The translations under genes were made by a program, and so were the position numbers. DNA of 64,000 nt, from the NCBI GenBank assembly GCA_026018925.1, contig JAKSZU010000002.1, forward strand, positions 157,163,400 to 157,227,399. Reading direction: 5' to 3'. Numbering within the stretch: position 1 is the stretch's first letter; every line of letters starts with the position of its first letter. The notes below the pieces were generated by a model, which did no database searches, was not told the DNA's origin, and worked only from the letters and a program-made list of their open reading frames with translations. Shown here piece after piece: positions 1-9,345 of the stretch. Source of the DNA: Tupaia tana (taxonomy: Eukaryota > Chordata > Mammalia > Scandentia > Tupaiidae).

Positions 1-51
1 TCATGTTTTTACCACTACACCACAGTCAAGCTTGGATAATTAATTGCTTTT

Positions 52-279
52 TTTTTTCTTTGCTATAGGGTGCATGCACTTGCCAGAAAGACCGAGAGAC
101 AGAAAGTGAGAAATCACCCCCAGGGGGGATGGCCACGCCGCAATCCCTTCTCCCGGGATCTTGGGCATGCACGCACACATGCCCAGCATGAGTTTAAGCA
201 ACCAGGTCTGGGACTCGATCTGCAGTCGACTACATAGGAGTTTAGCAACATAGTCATTATGCTAACTGCTGGTCCCAAA
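52..279 (-). mobile_element. SINE-L copy
   Basis: Head at the right end (CTGGTCCC reversed), tail at the left. It keeps the CTATAGGG end, the CCCC/GGGG palindrome and the box-B-like region. The 11-base duplication TAATTGCTTTT at 41-51 and 280-290 marks both ends. Box B is decayed, so it is moderately old. Confidence 0.9.
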
Positions 280-299
280 TAATTGCTTTTTAAAAAATA

Positions 300-470
300 T
301 TTTTAAATAATTATTTTATTTAACTTTATTTATTTTTAATTTGATGGAAGGGGCAGAGTAAGTGGGCAAGAGAGGGAAAGTGAGAAAGTAAGTCTCCAGG
401 TCTGGGTCCTGAACCGTGGTTGGCCATGTGGGAGTCCAGTGCCCCTAAGCACCATGCCACCTGCTGGTCC
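300..470 (-). mobile_element. SINE-S copy
   Basis: Reversed short SINE: A/T-rich tail (TTATTTAACTTTATTTATTTTTAATTTGA), GA-rich stretch, then GAACCGTGGTTGGCC (box B side) and a head ending CTGCTGGTCC at 470. It lies directly after the preceding SINE-L, close to its target-site copy. Confidence 0.88.
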
Positions 471-509
471 AGCTTTTTGAATACAGTCTACTAACAAAAG
501 ACAAATGAA

Positions 510-595
510 TGAATGGAGGGCTAGGGAAAGGAAGAGAGGGGAATGGAAGGGAGGAGAAGGGAAGAAAGGGGAGAGAAATACAAAAGAACAGAAAG
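510..595. repeat. Polypurine tract
   Basis: Almost pure A/G for about 85 bases with GGGA/GGAA repeats. It is imperfect, so it is an old purine microsatellite. 596-845 holds no recognised element; ATAAATAAACAATAAATGAATG near 743-760 resembles an L2 3' end, too weakly to call. Confidence 0.6.
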
Positions 596-845
596 ACTTT
601 TACTTTCATTTATTTAAAGGATCTGCAAGAAGATTTGTCCGTGGGAGGACCCTGAGAAGCACTGCTGTGTGAAATACGAACTGGGCATTCACCTGCATTT
701 GACTTACTTGTTCCTGGATACTAACGCCAGCAGGTTGACAATAAATAAACAATAAATGAATGCAGTCTGGTCTTGGCCCTCTACGTTCACAGTGTGATAC
801 ACAGACCATTTGAATTGGACAAACATTTTGAAATTAAATTTATCA

Positions 846-1075
846 TTGCCAGAGGGTGCAGGTGCTCCCTGGAGAAAGACAGCTAGACAGACAGCACCGT
901 CTCCCCGCCACGGCAGACGGGCATGCAGCAATTCCTTCTCCCCTATTTCTCCCTTTTCGAGAGACGTGCACACATGTCCGGTGCGCTTCTGAAGCCACCG
1001 GGTCTGGTACTTGGTTCATGTGGTCAGTCATGTGGGATCCAGTCACATTAAGCACCACATCACAGGCTGGCCCTG
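846..1075 (-). mobile_element. SINE-O copy, old and diverged
   Basis: Reversed SINE with GGTGCAGGTGCTCCCTGG near its 3' end, CAATTCCTTCTCCCC in the middle, and a head ending CACATCACAGGCTGGCCC. No clear duplication. Similar in build to the SINE-O copies at 50846 and 62971. Confidence 0.7.
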
Positions 1076-1755
1076 GACAAAGACTTAAGGGGAGGCAAGT
1101 CTATTTATTGATGTTAAAAATGTAGGGTGAAATCCTTAGTTTCTATAGCCTATTACTTATTAATTCTCATTTTACTTCCGGGCTATATTTTTATCTTCTC
1201 TCAATTATCTCAAAGAAAATTTAAGTTTCCTTCAAAATTAATGTCTTTCTTAAAACAGGTCACCCAAGCAAAACATATAAAACTTTGTTTTTCTCTATTT
1301 CGTTACCGTATTTGTTTTAACTGGAGTGGCCAGAGCTTCAAGTGGCTCTTCCAAGATTACTAAGGCCAAATTATAGTTAGTTTTTGACTGATGAATCCCA
1401 GCATAATTCTGGTGAAGCTTAAGTTTTTGCTCCATTTTCAACGAAACGTGTGGTCTTGCAGAAATCGCTTTTCCTTGATTTTTGTGATGATAAATTTAGT
1501 GACAATACTTCCCTCATCTGGCTATGCTTCAGGAGCTATCAGAAAGGTGGCAATAGCAATGCAAAATTTTCACTACACTGAAAATAAATGTCTCCTTTGC
1601 CCGGAAAATCTCATATGTATGGCAGACATTTAGTAGTCATTCCTTCCCTAGGGAAAACAATTAAGTAATGCAGATTTTCCTTATACACGGGGAAATTTGA
1701 GTGAAGGAAGTGTAAGTTGATAGTCATACCACAAACTCAGGGAAGTGCATATAAA
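1076..1755. other. Unique AT-rich stretch, nothing recognised
   Basis: No SINE, simple repeat or RNA gene seen. Short open frames at 1127-1363 and 1391-1633 on the plus strand show no motif, splice context or family resemblance, and I do not call them genes. Confidence 0.5.
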
Positions 1756-1990
1756 AGCAAAAACAGGCTTATCCCGGTCGTGTGGCAGTTAAGACACTGT
1801 GCGGAAGAAAGCAGATCTCACACAGCTAACCAGGGTTTGAGTTCCCAGCCACCGTGGTTTACATGTCAGGTGTGTGCAGGTGCCCAAGACCCTGACGGGA
1901 TGCAGTACTGGAGGAAAACAGGCTGCAGCATAACCAGACTCCTTCAGGAGGCCATCTCTCTCTTTACTGCATTTGCATAATAAAAGAAAA
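1756..1990 (+). mobile_element. SINE-O copy
   Basis: Head with GTGTGGCAGTTAAGACACTG (box-A-like) and GGTTTGAGTTCCC (box B), then GTGTGCAGGTGCCCAAGACCCTGA, the SINE-O middle, a CT stretch and an A-rich end. Boundaries are approximate. Confidence 0.75.
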
Positions 1991-2130
1991 GTTCATAGAT
2001 ACACAGGGTGTTTTCTTCTGCTCTCCTTTTGAACACATACCCCCAAAACTGTATTAATAAAAAACTACCTAGCATAGTACGATGGAAATTGGAAAGAAAT
2101 TTTCTTACCTATCTCAAAAAATAACTTTTA

Positions 2131-2399
2131 TTATTTTTTTATATTTTGGAGAGGTTTTTTTCTATAGGGCACGTGCACTCGCCAGAATGAGAGAGAGACA
2201 GAGAGACAGAAAGCAAGAAATCACCCCCCAGCAGGGATGGCCACGCCGCAATCCCTTCTCCTCCATTCTCCTCTCAGGATCTTGGGTACGCACGCACATG
2301 CACCTGGCCTGAGTTTAAGCCAATAGGTCCAGGACTCGAACCATGGTCAACTAAGTGGGAGTCCAGCGATGTAGTCATTATGCCATCTACTGGTCCCTC
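2131..2399 (-). mobile_element. SINE-L copy with target-site duplication
   Basis: Reversed long SINE from GGAGAGGTTTTTTTCTATAGGGC to CTACTGGTCCC. The 13-base duplication AAAATAACTTTTA at 2118-2130 and 2400-2412 is exact. Confidence 0.92.
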
Positions 2400-2548
2400 A
2401 AAATAACTTTTATATAAACCTCTTCCTCTGGTATGTTATTTTATCTATGGTTCCTATACAAACCAAGTGTTTGTGAATTGTCCATTTAAACAGCTCAGCA
2501 AGTATTTGGCTAAAAGACAGCATTGTGTAAATATTTTCACCACCACAA

Positions 2549-2595
2549 ATTATTCGTTAGTCTGTTGCAGAGAAATCAAATGAAAATTTGAAATG
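2549..2595 (-). repeat. Inverted copy of the 47-base repeat at 5658-5704
   Basis: The reverse complement matches 5658-5704 at 45 of 47 positions by direct comparison. Similarity stops sharply on both sides. It contains GTTAGTCTGTTGCAG. It may be the end of an unrecognised DNA transposon. Confidence 0.75.
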
Positions 2596-2620
2596 TGTTA
2601 GATAAATAAGATGTAAAAGG

Positions 2621-2858
2621 GGGGCCAGCAGATGGCATAATGGGATTTCCATGTAGTCGACCTCAGCTCGAGTCCCAGACCTGGCGGTTTAAAATTTACG
2701 CCAGGCACATGTGCATGCATGCCCAAAATCCTGAGGGGAGAATGGAGGAGAAGGGATTGCGGTGTGGCCATCCCCACTAGGAGGTGATTCTCACCTTCTG
2801 TCTTTCTGTCTCTCCAGCGAGTGCACATGCCCTATAGCAAAAATCTCTCTCTCTCTCG
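2621..2858 (+). mobile_element. SINE-L copy
   Basis: Head GGGGCCAGCAGATGGCATAATGG, box B CTCGAGTCCC, middle CGCCAGGCACATGTGCATGC, CCTATAGCAAAAATC end followed by a CT run. It is joined directly to the next SINE-L, giving a head-to-tail pair. Confidence 0.88.
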
Positions 2859-3165
2859 GGAACCAGCAGTTAGCGTAATGGCTATGTTGCTGGACTCCCA
2901 CGTAGTCGACCGCGGTTCGCGTCTCGGACCCGGTGGCTTACAACTCACGCCGGGCGCGTGTGCGTGCGTGCCCAAGATCCCGAGAGGAGAATGGAGGAGA
3001 AGGGATTGCGGCGTGACCATCCCCCCTGGGGGGTGATTTCTCGCTTTCTGTCTCTATGTCTCTCTCTGTCTGTCTGGCGAGCGCACGCGCCCTATAGCGA
3101 AAAACCTCTCCAAAAAAAAAAAAAAAAAAAAAAAATCTCTCTCTCTCTCAAAAAAAAAAAAATAA
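2859..3165 (+). mobile_element. SINE-L copy, young, CpG-rich
   Basis: Nearly every family CpG is intact (GTCGACCGCGGTTCGCGTC, CGCCGGGCGCGTGTGCG), indicating recent insertion. Box A lies near 2871-2882 (TTAGCGTAATGG) and box B near 2914-2924. It ends CCTATAGCGAAAAACCTCTCC plus a long A run, a CT run and another A run. Confidence 0.93.
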
Positions 3166-3437
3166 AGTAAAAGGGAGATGTGCACTGACTAGCTGGTATT
3201 ATACTTAAATGAAAACAGAGAAGCTCATTTACTAAACTTATGGCGTTAACTGGAATTTCATTTCGTTTCTGTAGGATCATTCTTTGATATAAGGATTAGA
3301 AGAAATAAATGATGAATCTTGAAATCTTTGCTTAGTTTTTCCTCTTTAGGAGCCCATTTAGGCGATGTTGCACCCTAGACTATCTGCTAAATCCCTTGCT
3401 CAAAAGCATTAAAATTGCTGCGTAAACTATGGAGTCA

Positions 3438-3503
3438 CTGGAAAAGTCATGACATATTTTTTTCTATGCTTTTCTATGCAAAGATATATCACGACTTTTC
3501 CAG
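3438..3503. repeat. Imperfect hairpin (20-base arms)
   Basis: Arm 1 at 3438-3457 and arm 2 at 3484-3503 pair at 18 of 20 positions by strict Watson-Crick rules; the mismatches are G-U compatible in one orientation. The 26-base loop holds TTTTCTATGC twice. Its size fits a small palindromic transposon or a pre-miRNA-like fold. Confidence 0.65.
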
Positions 3504-3540
3504 GGGTCTGATATAACAAATATCTTTAGATTAATCATTA

Positions 3541-3650
3541 AGCATATCTATTCAGTGTTTATTATTTGCCATGCTCTGTTCTAGGCACTGAAGATATAAT
3601 AGTGAATGAATCAGCCACTCATCTCAGTCCATAAGTACTTTAGATTAATA
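3541..3650 (-). mobile_element. L2 LINE 3'-end fossil
   Basis: TTCAGTGTTTATTATTTGCCATGCTCTGTTCTAGGCACTGAAGATATAATAGTGAATGAA matches the antisense L2 3'-end pattern (attcaacaaatatttattgag...ctaggcactggg). Old and diverged. Confidence 0.7.
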
Positions 3651-4330
3651 TAACTGAATTGGAATGAAAGGATGAGATGAAAACAAAAGAAGAAAAAATG
3701 TTGACAGTACATGAACTGACACTGCAGCTTCTCTAAGGTTTGCCAGTCTCTGTAACCGTTTTAATATACAAGGAGGAGATAGGAGACAATGCCTCCATTG
3801 GACCTGCGACCCCTAGATAATGACTAGACTCCAGAAGTGCTATACTCTCAGTTAAACACCAGACTTTAAAAATCATCTCTCTGCAAAGTAAAAATAAAAA
3901 TATTTTCTGTATTGCCTTTAGCTTTAAAGGTGGGAGAAGGAAAAATAAATTGAAATTTAACCACTGGCCTACGCCTTCCCGGAACTGGAGTATGAGGTTG
4001 AAATGTATACTCTCAGTATGATTCTGGAACCCAAAATCAAGAAATTAGTATTAAAAGTAGTCCTGGGTCAGAAGTGCTTCTGCTTGGGGCACCTGGCAGA
4101 AGTATATGCAAAACATTTTTAGAAGACTATGTTCTCAATCCAATTACAGAGGATTTCCAGGAATAAAATCCTGTTTTCAATGAGTTTATAGTCTAAAATG
4201 ACAACCTTTCAGGGTAATATTCTGACTTGTGCTATAACCAATAGACAAAGCAAATAGGAGGAGTTTATCTTCCCTAAAACTTCAGATAGTATAACCATCA
4301 GGTAAAATTAAATTTAAAGTTAATTTCTTT

Positions 4331-4501
4331 TTTAAAAAATTATTTTATTTAACTCTATTTATTTTAATTTGACCAGAGAGGGACAGAGTGAGAGAGAGAG
4401 AGAGGAAAAGTAAGAGGGCAAGCTGCCAGGTCTGGGACTCAAATTGTGGTCGGCCATGAGGGAGTCCAACACCCTTAACCACCATGCTACCTGCTGGTCC
4501 C
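4331..4501 (-). mobile_element. SINE-S copy with target-site duplication
   Basis: Reversed short SINE with AATTTGACCAGAGAGGGACAGAG and head end CTACCTGCTGGTCC. The 14-base duplication AAGTTAATTTCTTT at 4317-4330 and 4504-4517 is exact. Confidence 0.93.
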
Positions 4502-4686
4502 TCAAGTTAATTTCTTTAAACTATCTTAAAAGAAATTTATAACAAAAATTAGAGATTATGAAAAAGTCACTTTTGAAAAAAAGTAGAATGTATATTCATA
4601 GGAAATATGTAGCTAATGAAATTTAAATTTCATTGGATAGTTAAAAAAGTGTATTAGAAACATTTATAGAAAGTACCTGTAAACTG

Positions 4687-4838
4687 GAAAACGAATACAG
4701 GAAAATCACTCAGTACCAGAAAGATAAGAGAGCTTATATATAAGTGAGTAGTTAAAGGAAAAGAAAACGAATACAGGAAAATCACTCAGTACCAGAAAGA
4801 TAAGAGAGCTTATATATAAGTGAGTAGTTAAAAGAAAA
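4687..4838. repeat. 76-base tandem duplication
   Basis: Two near-identical 76-base units, 4687-4762 and 4763-4838, differing only close to the ends. The near-identity points to a recent duplication or to an assembly artefact. The unit is AT-rich and has no recognised function. Confidence 0.93.
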
Positions 4839-5071
4839 ATAAAGAAAAAAATCTTTACATATATCTAGAAAGGGTTCCTAAAGGCAAGAGCAGAATACTT
4901 AAACAGCTTTCTACCACCATGATTGTGGCTGTCAAAATATACAGATCATATATTTAATCCTCTCTTCCCCATTTCATAAGAATGATCTCTGGTATTCTTC
5001 TTTTGTTATTGGATAGCAGCAATTTTGGTTGTTTTATTTAAAAGGTAGCTTATTTCTTTTTTAAAAAGATA

Positions 5072-5226
5072 ATTATTTAATTTTACTTATTTATTATCAT
5101 CATTTTAAATTTGGTCAGCGAGAGAGAGAAAGGGAAAGTGAGAAAGCAAGCTGCCAGGTCTGGGACTCAAACCATGATCAGCCATGTGGGAGTCCAGTAC
5201 CGTAATCACCACACCATCTGCCTGCC
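5072..5226 (-). mobile_element. SINE-S copy
   Basis: Reversed short SINE: TTTAAATTTGGTCAGCGAGAGAG, GGTCTGGGACTCAAACCATGATC, head end CACCATCTGCCTGCCCC. A short duplication AAAAGATA flanks it (5064-5071, 5226-5234). Confidence 0.87.
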
Positions 5227-5606
5227 CCAAAAGATAAACTTCTCTTGAATGGCAATAACTTCTCTTTGAGGATATTATTTTGGCTTCTAAGGTTGCTTTC
5301 AAAAAGTGTATATAGTTAATCTAAATATCAAGCACCCTAAACTATTTAGAGGATGGAAACAAGTGTAAATTGCTGGGTTTTGCTTATTACTTTATTACGT
5401 AGCTGACATTAGTAATTCTATAAACATACTATCCTGTATGGAATCCTTCTGCATAATTATAATAGAAACATATATAAAACATCTGTTATACATGCATAAA
5501 AAACTGAATAAAAATACTTTCAAAATGTCTCTATATATGTTTCCCGATATTCTTCTACCCATTTAAAAATATTTAGCCTGAGAGAGTAAGCAAAACGGGA
5601 AGAAGC

Positions 5607-5647
5607 TGTCCCAATCATGACAGTTCTTTACTGTCATGATTGGGACA
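5607..5647. repeat. Perfect 18-base hairpin, 5-base loop
   Basis: TGTCCCAATCATGACAGT at 5607-5624 is the exact reverse complement of 5630-5647, with loop TCTTT. Pairing stops abruptly at both ends. It lies 10 bases before the 47-base repeat, suggesting that both belong to one palindromic transposon fossil. Confidence 0.9.
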
Positions 5648-5657
5648 AGAACAGTCG

Positions 5658-5704
5658 CATTTCAAATTTTCATTTGATTTGTCTGCAACAGACTAACAAA
5701 TAAT
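5658..5704 (+). repeat. 47-base repeat, inverted partner of 2549-2595
   Basis: 45 of 47 positions match the reverse complement of 2549-2595. Read inward from the outside, both start at GTTAGTCTGTTGCAG, like terminal inverted repeats about 3.1 kb apart. Confidence 0.75.
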
Positions 5705-6081
5705 AAGAACACTTTTCTCTCTCTCCTTATTACTAATGAGCATTTTATTTTACTTCAATTAAATATGATTGACTTCAGTGGAGTACATTACATATCCATA
5801 AACAAAACACATATTTGTAACATGAATAAGAACAGGCTAGAAGACAACTAAAAGCTGTTACTGTGTGACAACTGGCTTATAATGAATTTTTAAAAGCAAG
5901 TAAAATATTCCAAACAATGCAAAATTTGTTATGCTTTTTAAGTAACATAATCTATCACAAAGAAAATTTCTGGTGAACTAGGAAAGAAAACAGAAGACAG
6001 AGGGTTGAGTGCTCTAAATAACTATTTTTGGGCAAAAATAAAATTAATGTATGAATTTATTGTGACACAGGAAATAACTTG

Positions 6082-6320
6082 AGGGCCAGGTGGAGAATAA
6101 GGCAGTTGGATCCCACATGGCCAACACATGGTTTGAGTCCTGGACCTGGTAGTTTGAAAAACAAACTGGACACGTGTGCATGTCCCTAATATCCCAAGGG
6201 GAGAATGAACGGTGTAGCTAACTGCCCTGAGAGATGATATCTCACTTTGTCTCTCTCTCTATCTCTCTCTGTCTCTCTCTCTCTGGGAAGTACACACACC
6301 CTATAGCAAAAAGTCTTTAA
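6082..6320 (+). mobile_element. SINE-O/SINE-L intermediate, diverged
   Basis: Head GGGCCAGGTGGAGAATAAGGCAG, box B GGTTTGAGTCC, GGACACGTGTGCATGTCCC middle, CT run, CACACACCCTATAGCAAAAA end. No clear duplication. Confidence 0.8.
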
Positions 6321-6394
6321 AAATTAAAATCCATGCACAATTTTTCAAAATACATATTTTCATAATTTTTTGATGCTTCCTCACATAAATCATC

Positions 6395-6643
6395 TTTTTT
6401 TTCTGAGAGAGAGATTTTTGCTATAGGGTGCATGCGCTTATCAGAGAGAGAGAGACAGATAAAAAGTGAGAAATCAACCCCTACAAGGTAGATGGCCCAT
6501 GATGCAGTCCATACTCCTGCAGTCTTCTCTTGGGATTTTGGGCACACACGCACATGCGCTCGGCCTGAGTTTTAAGCCACTGGGTCGGGACTCAAATCAT
6601 AGTCGAATACGTGGGAGTCCACCAAAGTAACCATTACTCCCTA
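6395..6643 (-). mobile_element. SINE-L copy, diverged
   Basis: Reversed: GATTTTTGCTATAGGGTGCATGCGC, TTGGGATTTTGGGCACACACGCAC, GTCGAATACGTGGGAGTCC. The head end has decayed to ATTACTCCC. Confidence 0.85.
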
Positions 6644-6677
6644 AATCGATTCTCTTCTGAGCCTTAGTTCTTTCCCC

Positions 6678-6724
6678 TATAAAATAAAATAAAATAAAAT
6701 AAAATATAAAAAATAAAATAAAAG
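6678..6724. repeat. (ATAAA)n microsatellite
   Basis: About nine AAAAT/ATAAA units with one interruption. Confidence 0.9.
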
Positions 6725-6863
6725 GAGGAGAGAATAGGATGAGAGACACTGAAAGAAAAGCAAAAAAAGATTTTTCAGCCATAAAATTCTCTTCATTTTA
6801 TATAATAATATAATAAAATCCCAAAAATATATTAGCTTATGTTATTAGTTTTAAAAGTTTAAG

Positions 6864-7115
6864 GGCATGCCCCCATGGTACAGAGCTTAAGTGTGGTGAA
6901 GATAGAGCCTCACCCCACAAGGCTGACCATGGTTCGTGTCCCATCCAGTCAGCATGGACAACACAGCAGGCATGTATGTGCCCAAATCCTAACTAGACAG
7001 AAAAGTGGAGGAAAAAGGATTGTGGCACTATCGCACCCCATTGGGTAATGCTTTCTCTTTCTCTATTTTTCTGGTGAATACATGTGCCCTTTGGCAATAA
7101 ATCAAAATTAAAAGT
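6864..7115 (+). mobile_element. SINE-O copy
   Basis: Head GGGCATGCCCCCATGGTACAGAGC, box B GGTTCGTGTCCC, middle GGCATGTATGTGCCCAAATCC, CTGGTGAATACATGTGCCCTTTGGCAATAAA end. The head differs from SINE-L; the 3' half is related. Confidence 0.78.
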
Positions 7116-7156
7116 AATTAAAAGCCCCAACACTTTATCATCAGTGTGACATAAAT

Positions 7157-7212
7157 ACATACACACACACACACACACACACGTGTGTGTATGAATATAT
7201 ATACACATATAT
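7157..7212. repeat. (CA)n/(TG)n/(TA)n microsatellite
   Basis: About twelve CA units, then GTGTGTGT and TATATATACACATATA. Compound dinucleotide repeat. Confidence 0.9.
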
Positions 7213-7586
7213 TCAAACACAAATATTTGAAAACACCCACCATATTAATTCATGTCCTGAATATTCCACCATATTATCTTATGCTATAAACATTTTAAAA
7301 TGTTTTATTTTTTTAAAGAAACTTTATCCTATGTTGTAACTATTAACATCTTAAGGCAGATAGTGAAAATCGCTTTGTATCAAATTTAAATTTATATCAG
7401 ACTTCAATATTAAAAGTGCTTATAATAACAATTATGTGAAAAAACAAAATGCATCTGTAACACTTAAAACTGTTTTGTTTTATGAAAGTTACACCACAAT
7501 ATCCTTCCCATTTTGGCAAATGCAATAGAGTGATCTATTAAGTAGAAACTATGTAATGATATTCTTTGATTAAGAGGGAAAAATTA
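7213..7586. other. AT-rich unique stretch, nothing recognised
   Basis: No repeat family, RNA gene or coding signal seen. Confidence 0.5.
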
Positions 7587-7587
7587 A

Positions 7588-7773
7588 GGCCAATGGGTAG
7601 TGTGGTGGTTAGGGAACTGGACTCTCATGTGGTAGTGTGGTTCAAGTCCAGGATCTGACAGCTCACTTTCTTACTTTCCCTTTCTCTCTCCCTCTGTCTC
7701 TCTGGTCAAATTAAAAAATAATAATAATAATAATAATAATGACAACAAATAAAATTAAATAATTTTTTAAAAG
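7588..7773 (+). mobile_element. SINE-S copy with (TAA)n tail
   Basis: Head GGCCAATGGGTAGTGTGGTGGTTAGG, box B GGTTCAAGTCC, CT run, CTCTCTGGTCAAATTAAAA, then (TAA)n growing in the tail. Confidence 0.88.
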
Positions 7774-8212
7774 AGGGGTTCACAGTCATAGTTTATGCTA
7801 ACATAAGTTTTTCATAATATTTACTGTCCACGAGCTTTTAAAAAATTCCAAGCACCACCAGAAATTGAGTCTCATTAAAATCTCTAAAGAAGCATCTTCT
7901 TGCTGTTGAGTTTTATACATGCTGATCCAGAAAAAAAAAGCCTTACCTTTGAAAAATTTCACCTAAAATTTCTGAATGCTGTAATTTTTGTAGTCTCTTT
8001 AAATGGTATTTTAAATAGTATAATAGCTTAATAAATAGTTTACATATTTTAAAAAAATTCCCCTCATACAGGCACATTTGCTGAATTCCCTTCACTGTTA
8101 TTAACAATTGTGGAAAAATCTGTGTGTGTATGAGTGTATGTAAAAACTGAAGAGACCCGAAAGTCTCTTCCCAATATGTATTTTTCTAACACCTTAGTGA
8201 TTTGAGCAGCTA
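7774..8212. other. Unique stretch, nothing recognised
   Basis: AT-rich, with no recognised repeat or coding signal. Confidence 0.5.
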
Positions 8213-8338
8213 TGGAGGGCAGGATGGTACAATGGAAAAATGTTGAATTAGGTAGATATTATAAAGACCAATATCAAAATGAGGTCATAGACATGACAGT
8301 GCTCAAAAACTCTAAGTGCTATAGAAATGTGAGGTGCT
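8213..8338 (+). mobile_element. MIR SINE fossil
   Basis: AGGATGGTACAATGGAAAAATGTTGAATTAGGTAG resembles the MIR head, and AAGTGCTATAGAAATGTGAG resembles the MIR 3' part. A SINE-S then inserted at its 3' end. Confidence 0.6.
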
Positions 8339-8455
8339 GGGGCTGGCAGGTGGTGTGGTGGCTAAGGTGCTGGACTCCTCCTACATGGCCAACTGCAGTT
8401 CGAGTCCCAGACCTGGAGCTTGCTTTCTCACTTTCTCTCTCTCTCATCAAATTAA

Positions 8456-8487
<32 letters not shown>

Positions 8488-8522
8488 CAAATAAAGTTAA
8501 ATACAATCACTCTTCAAAAAAG
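8339..8522 (+). mobile_element. SINE-S copy with target-site duplication
   Basis: Head GGGCTGGCAGGTGGTGTGGTGGCTAAGG, box B AGTTCGAGTCCC, CT run, ATCAAATTAAAATAATAATAA tail. Duplication GAAATGTGARATGCT-type at 8324-8338 and 8523-8537 (one mismatch), inside a MIR. Confidence 0.93.
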
Positions 8523-8751
8523 GAAATGTGAGATGCTATCATTGTTTGAGAGGTCAACGACCACTGTTTTCTGAGGCTTCGTGTGCCTTTTCAATGAGTA
8601 GTAAGCATGATTTACTGAGGCTGAAAATCTGCATTGGTCTTTCAGAAGCTCACAACTAGAAGCCTTCTCAAATAGTTCGAAGACAAGCATGTGACTGAGG
8701 TACTCTTTCACAGATCTCCTGATCTTTCTTGATCTGCCAGTTTATTTTCTT

Positions 8752-8816
8752 CCAAGGAAAGATAAATGAACACTGGATTGACAGTGAGAAGAATACAGAA
8801 GACTTGATCTATTACT
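8752..8816 (+). mobile_element. MIR fossil, 5' part, split by an LTR
   Basis: GAACACTGGATTGACAGTGAGAAGAATACAGAAGACTTGAT resembles the MIR 'ctggacttggagtcagaagacctgg' region. It continues after the LTR at about 9170. Confidence 0.6.
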
Positions 8817-9165
8817 TCCTATCAGTTTGCTCAGGCTTTCTTAACAAAATACGGTAGAGTGGGTGGCTTCAGTAACAGAAAGTTACTTTCTCACAGTTCA
8901 GAGCTAGGGGTTCCAGATCAAGATATGGCAAGGCTGGTTTCTTGCAGAGGGCTGTCTTCTTAATGTGTTCTCACACAGCAAGAAGGGGGACGGGGCCTGC
9001 GGGAGTGAGCTCTCTGGGGTCTGTTCTTAGAAGGCCGTTAATCCCGGGCTACACCCTCATGACCTCACTTAGTCTTCATTACTTCTTAGTGGCCTATCTC
9101 CAAATATAGTCACATGGTCGGCTAGAGTTTCAATATTTAAATTTTGAAGAACACAGTCTGTCACA
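8817..9165 (-). mobile_element. MaLR-type (MST-like) LTR fossil
   Basis: Reads antisense to the MST/THE1 pattern: CAGTTTGCTCAGGCTTTCTTAACAAAATAC, GGGTGGCTTCAGTAACAGAAA, TCTCACAGTTCAGAGCTAGGGGTTCCAGATCAAG, CACCCTCATGACCTC, CCAAATATAGTCACATGG. Solo LTR of a non-autonomous ERVL-MaLR element; no internal region seen. Ends are approximate. Confidence 0.75.
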
Positions 9166-9169
9166 CCTG

Positions 9170-9345
9170 CTTTCAAGATCACTACCCTAAACTTAGTGAC
9201 GATGTAAATCAAGTCTCTATTCTCAACTCTATTCCTCAGATCATCTATAAAATGGGGTAATAATCGATTCTGTACAGAAGTGTTCAAAGGACTACAAGGT
9301 ATAAATGTTTTATTATTTTCATAAGTCAGTGTTATTATAATGTAA
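9170..9345 (+). mobile_element. MIR fossil, 3' part
   Basis: TCCTCAGATCATCTATAAAATGGGGTAATAATCGATTCTGTACAGAAGTGTTCAAAGGACTACAAGGTATAAATG matches the MIR 'ctcagtttcctcatctgtaaaatgggg...' part and completes 8752-8816. Confidence 0.72.

Larger units (their letters stand above)
3166..4316. other. Mostly unique sequence with one L2 fragment and a hairpin
   Basis: SINE-free except for the features listed separately (hairpin 3438-3503, L2 fragment 3541-3650). No exon, RNA gene or open frame of note. Confidence 0.5.
5235..6081. other. AT-rich unique stretch with a perfect hairpin
   Basis: Apart from the hairpin (5607-5647) and the 47-base repeat (5658-5704) nothing is recognised. No open frame looks coding. 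Confidence 0.5.

Noticed and set aside
2859..3165. CpG island or promoter
   Set aside because: The CpGs are those of a young SINE-L copy and stop at its ends.
2549..5704. Intact 3.1 kb DNA transposon
   Set aside because: The interior holds an L2 fossil and four SINEs and no transposase-like frame, so the inverted ends are reported only as repeats.
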